This document shows, in pieces, positions 35,801 through 46,700 of a stretch of DNA of 64,000 nt (the stretch's first letter is position 1; every line of letters begins with the position of its first letter). Made by a program: the position numbers and the translations under genes. Below the pieces are notes generated by a model. It did no database searches, was not told the origin of the DNA, and saw only the letters and a program-made list of their open reading frames with translations. The DNA is from Gordius sp. MW1. Taxonomy: Eukaryota; Nematomorpha; Gordioida; Gordea; Gordiidae. Location of the stretch: NCBI GenBank assembly GCA_964036665.1, contig OZ038531.1:19158168-19222167 (forward strand). The letters run 5' to 3'.

Positions 35801-36346
35801 CTAGCAGCTCTCATTGGGAAGCGGCCTGAGTGACTTAGGGTGGCGAAGATGTTTCTGTCTCGTTCCCCTGAGGAAAGCATGAAAAAAGTTTGAGTTGCAT
35901 GAAAAGAAAACATTGGGTAGAGTATCCTGAAACGACGCCCATATTTGCGTGATCAATTGTTGGCCATCGATGTCACGCTTTATTGCAACAACCCCCCCCC
36001 CTTTAGTAGCAAGTTTGAAGGGAAAAACAATCGTGAGATAATTACGGTGAAAAATCAACTCTTACCGTGTACAAATGCAGCAAAAACGATCGCAGACTAC
36101 AAGTCCCGTTAGCCCAAGATTTGCGAGCGCAATTAAATCCTCCCATGAATCCTTCAAAGTCGTTTGATACATATGCCCGAACAAGCGACCAGTCAAAAAA
36201 CATATGCTATATGTCAAAAATTCAGGTCCGACGACCGTGCTAAGAGAGGTCAACACTTGGGTCGGGGAAGTTATCTTGAAGAGAATGGTGTTCTGGCTGC
36301 CCATTCCTCTTCTCTCTGTAAGACGCCCATCTGTGAAAGCGAGCAT
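35801..36346 (-). CDS. Unrecognised gene, last two exons (possible membrane protein)
   Basis: Exon 36330 (or ATG at 36346) to 36066 ends at a strong donor (CG-GTAAGAG). Exon 35867-35801 begins after CTTTCCTCAG and stops at 35801. The join restores one frame (phase 2). The resulting protein end has two moderately hydrophobic segments (around FLTYSICFLTGRLFG and LTGLVVCDRFCCIC) and a basic tail RGTRQKHLRHPKSL. An AG acceptor at 36332-36331 could mean the first exon is internal. No family recognised. The splice signals and frame agreement are the main support. Intron 198 nt; its acceptor-side half contains a 10-base G run in the sense strand. Confidence 0.55.
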
Positions 36347-36349
36347 TAA

Positions 36350-37166
36350 TGGGATCGATATCTATTACTCTCCCTATTAATCGCGTTTAAATATATATTA
36401 ATTACCATCGCATTTTTCCTAGTTCCCAGATATGTAAACCTTTTACATTCTTTATTTTTTCGTTATACTTCGCGCGATTCGCAATTTGGGAATTGTTATG
36501 AGTATATTTATGTGGATATTTTTCTGGGAATTAAGAAGATTCGTATGTTAAATATTGTAAGCCTATTTTTAATCTTTATAATTAATAAGGTGAGTATTCT
36601 TAATTTTATTTTTTCTACAGATATTAGGTGATCGTGGATCGTAAGCATTAGGCTAAAAAATATTCTATCCATCAGATACAATAAATAAAGAATCTTAATT
36701 TATTTGAGCGGAAAGTAACTATACACATAGTTCAAATATTTTGGCAGAGTCTAAATTAGTGGAACTTATATAATGCCAACTTAGAGTATATAGAATTATT
36801 TCTATTTAGCAAAGGCCTGTAATTTGATATTACTTAGAATTACATTGCATTTTGACAAATGGTTATAAAATGATTTTGCCATTAATCTTACATATAAATA
36901 TGGTTAAAAAGGGGTGAGTTTTAAAAATAGATTTCCTTTGTGACTAGTGTCTTATGCCTTGTTAATTTTTTAAGTCGGATAAAATTCTCAAATACTTGAA
37001 TGATTTTAAATAAATGCATAACTAATAGCAATGTATATATTTTAATTAAACAGAGAATAAATAACTATTTGGGGAAATGATCTATATAAAGTTATCTAAA
37101 TTTAATTAAAAGTTAAATCGGCAGTTTAACTTTCCTTGTTGGTCCATTTTGAATAGATCCTGTTTC
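36350..37166. other. Region between the unknown minus-strand gene and RPL28
   Basis: Holds the divergent upstream regions of the two genes. No clear TATA box or pyrimidine-tract initiator could be assigned. No other exon seen. Confidence 0.4.
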
Positions 37167-37821
37167 ATGGCATCTCCTCAATTACAATGGATGGTGATAA
37201 AGAACAATTCGTGCTTTCTTATGAAAGCAAGAAATTGTAATACCGCCTTTAGTAAAGTAAGTCAATTAATATTTGTTCTCCATTTGCTTACCATTTTGTT
37301 TTTTATAAAACAATAAGGACAATGAGTGGAGATACATCAATTTGTTCAAATACTCTAAATTTCACATTGATTTAAGGAGTATACATGAATAAAACAATTA
37401 TTATTATTTTAGGAGCCTCATAATTTGAAAAATCTGAACACATACAAATATAATGGGTTAATTCATAGACAAACTGTTGGAGTGTTACCTGCATCTGATG
37501 GGAAAGGAATTGTTTTGGAAATTAGCAAACGCAAAAGTATTTAAACCCTGATTTGTATAACATTTCTCAAGAGTTTTGTAAGCCAGTAAAAAAGAATGTA
37601 AAATTGCATCTTAAAAAAGACAATCGTTCAATTATTAAGACCACTAAAAAAAATTTGAAAGGCAAAGTTAGTGAAGATTTGCAAATGGTATATTAACTTG
37701 TCATTTAATTATAATCCTTCATTAGGCAGCTGTAAGGAGAGCTTGTGCTATCTTGAAAAGTCAGAAACCCATACCTCAAATTTACATGAAAAGAAAACTC
37801 GTTGCACTTGATAAAAATTAA
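37167..37821 (+). CDS. RPL28: 60S ribosomal protein L28 (eL28), four exons with ultrashort introns
   Basis: Exons 37167-37256, 37413-37536, 37572-37687 and 37726-37821 give a 141-residue protein, close to the usual 137. The N-terminus reads [19 protein letters not shown]. Exon 2 has [14 protein letters not shown] and SDGKGIV; exon 4 has [15 protein letters not shown], the hallmark C-terminal block. eL28 is a structural protein of the large cytosolic ribosomal subunit. Intron 2 (37537-37571) is only 35 nt and intron 3 (37688-37725) only 38 nt. Both are GT...AG, both contain in-frame stops or shift the frame, and removing them gives the family length. The central segment after KRK is diverged from vertebrate sequences. 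The 3' UTR is compact with AATAAA at 37834-37839. All exons are open, so it is likely functional. Confidence 0.93.
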
Positions 37822-38618
37822 TTTATGATGACTAATAAAATCTAATTATTTTGTTTAGTTATCTAATGCATCATATCTTAGGAGCTGACCACTAAATGTG
37901 ACAAACAACTATAGTAAAAAAATCTTGCTTACCCTTAAATTTTTATATCACAATGCTGCAACTATTTTAATCACATCAAAATCCACTCTTTTACTCTTAT
38001 TTGTATCTAATGGATCAATAAGTTTTACTTAACAATTTTAACTTGAGATTTCAACAATATCAATTTTTCTCCTCTTATTTAATTTAAATAATTTCACTAA
38101 TGAAACATTTATAAATATGGCTTCAATTATATAATGTCTTAATTATATTTTGGATAATGCTTGAATTAAATCAAGGTGATCTTTTTTATGTTAAATTGTA
38201 AATCTAAAATTGATAAATTACAGAAAGGTTGTATATAGACCATTCTTGTATGACATTTAATTATCTTTTTAATATGTGTTATAATAAATTTCATAGGATT
38301 TTAAAATGAATAAGTATAAAATTTTGTTTAATCTTCATATTGTATTTATCATATGGTAAAGCTAAGCTTACAATAAACTTAATTTTTACTTTAAAAATTA
38401 GCATTTAAGGTGATACTCTTACAAGAAGAGCTATCTCACAAATATAGTGGTCAACCTGAAAAATTTAATAATCTTATGTAACTGCATAAATGATAAAAAC
38501 AACCTTTAACTTCCCAAAATGTGATTTATGTTTTTCTAACTACTAATTTACGTGGAAAAATTAAATATAAAACGATGAATCAAAAAATCATTGTTAATGG
38601 CAACTAGCTAATACCCAG
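37822..38618. other. AT-rich DNA downstream of RPL28
   Basis: Apart from the RPL28 polyadenylation signal nothing could be supported. Confidence 0.4.
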
Positions 38619-38845
38619 TAGTGTTGTAAACACGGCGGGTTTTATTTGGCCGACATTTGGTTTAACTACGACTAACGGTTGACACTGGCCTGTTTTTCAT
38701 AATTCGACTAAGCAGCGACTAAAAAAATAGTTTGTTTATGTTTCTAATTTCGACTAAGCCGAGCGTCCACTTAGAAAACGGACCAAAATCCCTTGGTCTG
38801 TCTATGGTTAATCGACTAAAGCCAAAGTAGACCTACACTACAAAT
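38619..38845. mobile_element. Family B element, right end diverged
   Basis: TA-GTGTTGTAAACACGGCGGG at left. The interior has TCGACTAAG and GGTCTGT motifs. The right end is eroded to CTACACTACAAATA. Confidence 0.65.
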
Positions 38846-39089
38846 ACCTATGTAAGCTTACGTATAAAAAAACAGCAGGGAAATCAACAATTTATTTACA
38901 CGTATATTAAAGTAATGCATTAACGGAGGAGGTAAATAAATCATCGGTGTTGGTTGGTAAACGAATCAACGCTGTACACGTTGCATATATAAGATATACA
39001 CGATTGATTGGTTCGATTGCACCTTTGGGTAAATTCATAAATTTCGAATATTAATCGTTGCAACAAATGGCAATGTACGTATGCCGCAT

Positions 39090-40185
39090 TTAGGCACCTG
39101 AAAATTGGTTTTGCATCATTTTCAACGTATTAAAATCACCCAAATTTACTCTTCCTGCCGCTGTGGCATTTAATGTCACCAACGCGACAATAATTCCTTT
39201 TAAATCGAGATAGCTTTCATCCGACACGGGATTATCAAACTCCTGACTACTCTGGAAGGCTCCTTGAAGACTTGCGAATTTAGCTAGGTCGTAGAGGGAG
39301 GTTAGGGTAAGTGGTAATTTTTCACCCAGCCCTATCCTTAGCAAGATTTTAAGATTTTTTTCGGCATTGGTTTCTTCATCATTTTCATGCTCCACAACCA
39401 TAAGACCTATAAGTTCGCGCATTAGATGCTCGCTGCAGGTTTTGGAATTGGCTTCAATGCGCGGAAATCGCAAAGATATTGACGCAATTTGAACTTTAAG
39501 GTTTAAAAGTACGGATATTTGGATGGACAAATCGAAGTTGGGCTCGTCATTTTCAACGACATTTGAAGCAATACTCTCGGTGCGGGTCAAATACGTTAGT
39601 ATCGGTTGTTGCATTTCACTTTCATCTAGCTCGTATGACTGTAGAGCTGACGCGTTGATGGCCATTTTAAAGTAATAATTAAAGGTATTTTCAATTCCAT
39701 CGCTTGCAATGATTGAGCTGATCATTTTAATTGCATCCGTGGAATTTGGAGGTAGAATAAAGGAGACGAAAGACGGTTTCACGTCCGAAAATCCGAAATC
39801 TAAATATGAAAATTTAAATAAATATCGTACACCACATGAAATTTTAAAACGTTACTTAATTGTCAATATGGAAAATGTGATAAGAAACAAATTTGAAAAT
39901 TATAAAACAAACTCAACTTTTTTATTAAAAAATTTATAATCTACGGAAAAGCACCTTATAAATTTTTTAGAAACAATTTACCGTCTAAAAATAATCAATT
40001 TTTGATATCTTATGTTTTTAATTAATGAAAGATTAAATATTAAATTTGAATGATAATTCAAAATTACCCTGATAACTATAAGTGTGGTCTAATCGAAATG
40101 GTGGATTCTGAGCTTCGAATAATTGGGGGTGAGGTAGCCAACATCGTATAAAATTTTGGTCAAAAGCCTCGCTCCCTGTATACAT
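39090..40185 (-). CDS. Unrecognised two-exon gene, predicted helical protein
   Basis: Exon 40185-40068 starts ATG and reads MYTGSEAFDQNFIRCWLPHP. It ends at a GTAATT donor in phase 1. Exon 39799-39090 follows a CATATTTAG acceptor and restores the frame as an Asp codon. The second exon encodes about 235 residues to TAG/TAA at 39090, rich in Leu/Ile/Ser/Glu. It has amphipathic helical segments (for example SIQISVLLNLKVQIASISL and LTLTSLYDLAKFASLQGAF), suggestive of an ARM/HEAT-like fold; this is a guess from composition. The phase match and long open exon support a real gene. Family not recognised. Intron 268 nt. It lies about 600 bp downstream of the EDEM-like gene on the same strand. Confidence 0.6.
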
Positions 40186-40799
40186 TGTAAAAACAACGTT
40201 TGATCACAAAAAAGCTTCGTTCGATATCTCAAAAACATTTCCCAAAATGCTAAAGTAAAATACTTTTTTTATACAAGCAACATTCAAAATAAATCGTATA
40301 ACATAAATTGGCCGGGGTCAGATAAAGTAGAAGTAAGCAAGGGTCATCATTAATTTGCAGGGCCTAATTTTTTAGCCAGTTTCGCAATTATCCGATATAT
40401 AGCAACAACCTAGACAATTTGTCAAAAAAAATATATGTATAAAGGTAATCAGTCAGCCAATAAACAATATTGGATATTGGGCTCGAGTGAAGTCGAAAAA
40501 ATTAAAGCCAACCAGCGGTCAATAGCTAGTCTATATGTGAAAGCAAAAAAAGTCTTTTACAGAAGCATAAGTGTACAGCCATTAAAAACCCTTATGAGTT
40601 TCCACGGCAATTATTGAAAAATTACAACTTGGACATGAGGGATGGATGGACAACCAAAGGCGAGCCCATAAATTGCAGAGCAATTTAATTTCTTTATTCT
40701 AAGGAACCTTTATGTTATAAAAGTCTCGGTTTTAATAAAAAATAGTATAAAAACTTCAATTAACATCGCTCAAATCTAATGGTAAACAATCCTTTAAAA

Positions 40800-43700
40800 T
40801 CAAAGATTAGGAATTTTATCAATCGACAAGTGTCCGTTTAAAAGCCTAGCAAAATTACAGTATGTAGTAGAGTAGAGGTAGCCAGTATAACGCTCACGCC
40901 CGCTCATAATGAAATTTTCGAATTCTTCGTATTGTTTCGCGTACATAAACATGGAAGGAATGTCAATGGTGAGGTCCGATGCGTTGCCATAACCGGACAT
41001 GACGAAAGAGGTGACAGAATGGTAATCGCTATTCATGACGTTATTGTCAACCAGGATCACCCCTTAATACCCCATAAAAATAAAATGCCAATCTTATATG
41101 ATTTAAATTTAGTATATATCTAATTTTAAAATTGTTAATAGTCTAGAATTTATAAAAGCTTTTTCCACCTAGCTCCCTTCTAGAGAACATTGCTGATTTC
41201 AAATTTGAACGGTTAAAAGCTTAATTATTGAATTTTAAATTCATTTTTTGCCCCTAAATTAACTGCTAAATTAGGCAAAATAGACAACAATAATAATGGG
41301 GGAAAACATTTCAACCCTAACACGTCCGTCTATTGCTGCAATAATATTTCGTCGTTTGCCTATCTAGCTCTTTATTTTTACATCAATTAAAAAACCAATC
41401 AACCTCAAAATTATCCGCGAATTTTAAAACCTCTCACATAACCAAAGGGAATATTACCACTGTGCATGGGAATAGCTTGCATTCTAATTAAGGGGGGGGG
41501 GCAATAATGATTTAGGGAGGAGCAACATGATCATTTTTTGAAATTTTAGCAGTAATTTTACTAAATTTCAACAAATTTTGGATTTAGAGGGGGGCAGCCG
41601 CCCCTCCTTGGCTACGCCCATGCTATAGTGTATTTGCTTACCCAAACCACCAGCGGTTTGCACGTTTCGCACTTTATCCACAAAATTGCATTGACCTCGT
41701 TGCACTACAACCATGGAACCTCTCACATCTTCATGCAGCCCAGTTCCCACTATGGGCTCGCAAGCCGTAAAACGCTTCATTATCAAAAGTCTCACGGGGG
41801 CGCCAAAATTATGACCCGTCAAATTGGTCCCAAAATTAGCACAAGTGCCCGGTATGAGTTTATCCGGTCTATCTACAGCAGGCCATTCGTACAGTCCGAG
41901 ACGGGGTATTTTAGCGTAAGTTAATTGTTGGGTATCTTCGGCGAGCAGCTCGTCGTAGAGCGCTAAATTACAGCTTTGTTTCGCGAATATCAAGTTAGTT
42001 TGACCGCGGAGAGAAGCGAGATCGGATCGGAGTTCATCTAACGTGGCATGGGCGCTGGCTACGTTAGAATGAATTTCGTTCAGAACTAGGGATAAAGAGA
42101 CGGGCCCACCCGTGCTAGATGACTTTAAAGAGTATAGTTTATTTTTAAAAATGTGTATTTAAAGAAATGCGAAAATGTTAAAATTGAATCTAAAATTAAT
42201 TATATATATATTTGGATTTCAATCCGTGATGATATAAATCTTTGTTTAAAATCGGTGGGGTTGGATTTATAAACTAGTTAGAGGGAGGAGGAACGCGATA
42301 TTTCGCGCAATTATAGACCATCAGCAAAAAATAAAAAAAGTGGAGAAAAAGTCACAAAAAATGAAGAAGTGAGTTAATAGGTTGGATAAACACATTGATA
42401 GAAAAAAAACAATAAAAATTACAAATCTGGTTATAGCGAGAAATTAACAATGTTTATTCCGAGAATTTTCATTAGGAGGCATAATTAATTTTGGGCCGGG
42501 CTGTTTAAGATTAATCGCATATTGCTTAAGCTTGGTTCACATTTTTTGGCTCGAGGCGTTAAAATACCAAACAGAATAGCAAAAAATTATCATTGGGATA
42601 ATGGAGCTAATATGAAATTTGACGAATTTTATTAGTAATACAAATATTATTTGGCTTCGCGGAACATTAATTATTGTTAGGTAGTTTTTCAAGAGCCAAA
42701 TGCTGTAAAAATAATTTATAGGAATTGCAGAGCTTATCAAAGTTTAAACATAAAAGTATAGCTTTGCAACATAAAACATTGTCCCAACTTCTAAAAATGG
42801 CCACACTTAAGATATAAGAGGCGCGAATTAAAATTCAAAAACTCACAGAAATTATAATTGTTAGATAAAAATGGCGTTATATGGCAAATTTTGTAGGATG
42901 TTTTACTTGGAAAAATAACTTGATCTTATGCTCGCCCGAGTCCAAATCGTTTAAAGCACCAATTTTTGAAATAATTTCTTGGGCCAACGACCTTTCTACC
43001 CAAATATTCAATAGGTAAATATATGAGCTTAAATAATGTATTCGATACATTATCAATAATTAAATAATTACAAATTAAAACGGATAATTTTGAACGAATC
43101 CAAAAATTAATTTCGTCATGGCAGGCTATTTTAAAATAAATCTAAGGCAAAAATTTGCCTTACCTTTCATCGTAAGACCTATGAGTGTTCAACGCGCAAA
43201 ACTATATGAGAATGATGTTATGATTGACTACAACAGATCGCTTTTTAACGGCAAATTTTTTCTTTATTTTTCATTTTCCCTGCCCACACAAATAAGCAAA
43301 AACGAAATATATTTTCTTTCTCAACACATTAAGTCATATTTTACAGATCCGACATCACCTAAATAACAAAACTTTCATTCCACCTAGGTTAGTATTCATT
43401 AGCGTTCTTAAAACGGCTCGGTTTTGTTTGGTCGACCTTTCGTTTTTTTGGTCTGTTTATCTTAGTCGAGCCCTAGGCTTGGTCAAAATTTGAGTAACAG
43501 GCCAGAGTGGTCGACCATAAAAACCCAGCCGTTTTTACATTGGCATTCTCATACCACCATTTATGACAGAAAACAAGTCCAAACGCGAGCCAAGAAAAAC
43601 GAACGGTAGAAAAACGTGCAAAACCTTTTAATAACCCTTTTTCACAAAAAAAACTAAAACTTTGGAGCGAAACAATTTAAAATTGGTAAAATTGGTACAT

Positions 43701-46700
43701 TTTGACGGTACCCTGGTGGGCAGAGGCATCCATATCTCGGTCTCGTTTCGCCTTGAGTTTAGCTTCCATTTGGTTTCGCACACTTTGAGCGTACTCCGCA
43801 GCAGTGGGAAAGGGGTGATAAAACAACGGACACTGAAGTACGGCGTTATTATCGCTGGGGCAATCGGGACACTTTGTATCGTTACGCACAACGCCCTTGG
43901 AGGCATAAAAGATACAAAAAATAAGTAGAAATATTGCCTAAAACACTGATTAATAACACTAGCTATTTGTCAATAATTACACGACTTCCATGCGTTTACA
44001 ATTTAAAAGTTTTTAGGTGGTGAACATAGACTAAATAAACTTTTCATGCCAAATGTTTCATATGGTTATATCCACCATTTTGAATTTAAATATCTCCCAT
44101 GTCTTTCTACAGTGTACCCCATTAGAAAAAGTGCATTAGTATAGATAAAAAAGAATGTTAATAAACGATTATTTAATAAAATGCAGAGGCACTAAATTGC
44201 CTTAACATAGTATTTTTTTATGAATCTTGTGAATTAAATATATTTTAAAATGCTGTTTTTAATGATAAACTAGTTTAATACTTTTTATTACGTTTTTAAA
44301 ACACTTTAATTAACCTAAATTACCATAATATATATGTCCTTCCCTTATTTGTGCGCATTTCAAAATGGCGAAAAAACGGCACATCTTTCTAAAGTTGATG
44401 AGAAGTCTATTTAGTCTATGGTGATATATTATAATTCCATACAAGGGAGTAGTTTTTAAGGGTCAGCCCGAGGCACAAAATATAATTTTGGTTTAAGTAA
44501 AGTCGGATAACTTTGAAAAATTTTTAGTAGTTTATTGCGGTAAAGTAAGTAGGACGAATAGAGAAAAGGCTATTTATTATAAACTATCACCAGTAAATTG
44601 TATCACTATGAGGTAAGGCCAAGGAAGTTAAATAATCCTCAAAATTTAAAGATCACCGTGCAGATCTTTAGGGGCTGGGGCGCGTAATGTTTGAGGTATT
44701 AACATAATAGAAACAAAAAATTAAAAGATAAATTTTGCCACATGCTTACCCAGGGATGCAAACGATTGGAGTTCAAGGAGCCATCCGGGCATTTGTAACC
44801 TATAATGGCAAAATGAAGTTGAAAAATGCGATTCGATTGAAATTTTTAGCATCGTTTGTTTGGTCGGCCTTTGGTTTTGGTCGACTAAACGTAAACGGAC
44901 CAATGATTTTTTGGTTCATTTTTCTTAGTCGATCATTTGGCTTAATCGAAATGACCAGCCGTTTTTACGACACTCCTTAAACTAAGAAACAAGCTTATCA
45001 AAGCCCAAAATTTATAAGTCAAAAAGGTTAGATGTTAGGAAAATGACTTATTTAAAAGAAATTAAAATAACTAAACAAATTTCAAGTTGCAAACTTCTAA
45101 AATGAAGAAGCTAAAATATCATAAAATGCTGCGAGAATCGACGCTTAAATTGAGGCAATTATTTTAAAACCCTTCGAAGCTTTTGATGGTATATAGTAGT
45201 GTTGTAAAAAGGATTGGGTTTTATTTGGTCGACCTGTGGTTTTAGTCGATCAAACATAAACAGACCAACGTTTTTTTGGTCCGTTTTTTTTAGTCGACCT
45301 CTAAGCTTAGTCGAAATGTGAAAAACAGACTAGAGTGACCGTTAGTCTAAGTTAAACCAGGTCGACAAAACAAATCCCACCCGTTTTTACAACACTAGAA
45401 TATATAGATCTAATTTTAAAATCATTCTATGAAACCCTATAATCTCTGTTGGTTACTAGCATTATTCCCAAACGTTAACGAAATGAACTGGTTAGCCAGA
45501 AAAGAGAAAAATATTTCACTTAAATTCTGCTAAAAAGGTTTAATTGATCAATTAAATCGCATTAAATATCGGAAGTAAACCTTCAAAAACTGTAAAAACA
45601 AGCAATGCTTCATACGTTTACCCCCAAAACCTTGTATTAAAAATACATTTATTAAATCTACTACAAAGGATGCTAAACACTTTCTACATCCAACATCATC
45701 CATCAAACGTCTAAGTCCATCGTATAACATAAATGACCTCTAGCCAGGTAAAGTGAGCCGTAATGATCTGGCTGGAGGTCGGGCTCGGGTTTAGGGCCCA
45801 GGCTGTATAAGCTGAGGGGCAAGAGATGGGCCTCGGTCGTCATAACGTATTGATCTAAATCGAAGCCGGGCGGGCCCACGTGTTGATCTTTAGTGTCTTG
45901 AGCGAATAAAAGATACAAATACTTTAAGAGTTCCGAGAGCACGAAAGAATCCATCCGATCTTCCAGGGCTAGGGTTCGTAAATTGGCGATGGAGGCGAAA
46001 CCACAAGCGGAACGACTGTAATTTTGTAAATTGTGCAACACAGCTCGACCCACCTCCAAGTAATAATCGTCCTCTGAGAAGCGTTAAAAAATCAAAATTT
46101 ATGAAAAGGGGACTAGGTAGTAAGGTTGACTCCACCATTAAATGATGGGAAAAAACTATTTTAAATGTAAAAGTGTATAGGTGCGTTTAAATATTTTTAT
46201 AGAAATTTTTTTTTCCCTATATTAAAAGTTTATTCAATCAAATACGTAGATATTGACAATACAGGATATGAAATAAATATAAAAAAAAATAAAAATCAGC
46301 ATCGAAATCATCAGCTAAAAGAGGCCACGAGTCGGCCAGCGATTTAAAGTTGTATCTCGCTATAAGGATACCGAGTCGTTGTTTAAGGAGAAAGGGTATA
46401 GAATGTTTGGAGGGAGGTGAACGTCTTCCTAGCTCCTTAAAAAAACCTAAAGCTTGTTTACCAAAGGTGCCCGAACATGAGGCAACCAAAGGGATAAAAA
46501 TGTTAGAGTCCAAAAGGGCTTTGTATTTATTAAATTTTCGCCCCTCAGCGGCCAAAAGAGAATCAATGGTAAGGTTTGAGGGGGCGAAGAGGTCTACGCA
46601 GGTAAAATCCCACTTAATTGGGAGGCCATTGCTCCAGGGAACCAAAGAGGATCCGTCTGGTCGCATGCGACCCTCCAAATAGGGGTCTGATGGTTCTAAA

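Noticed and set aside
37530-37575. RPL28 read as a frameshifted pseudogene
   Set aside because: Removing a 35-nt GT..AG segment restores both frame and family length, while a single-base frameshift leaves an extra 12 residues unlike the family. The neighbouring 38-nt intron supports the tiny-intron reading.
41628-41924. Plus-strand open frame opposite the PA domain
   Set aside because: Antisense shadow of a conserved EDEM exon.
43118-43366. 82-codon plus-strand open frame
   Set aside because: No motif and lies within an EDEM intron; not supported.
45548-45730. 60-codon minus-strand frame just after EDEM exon 11
   Set aside because: It might be part of an unresolved EDEM exon junction, but no phase-consistent splice could be found to include it.
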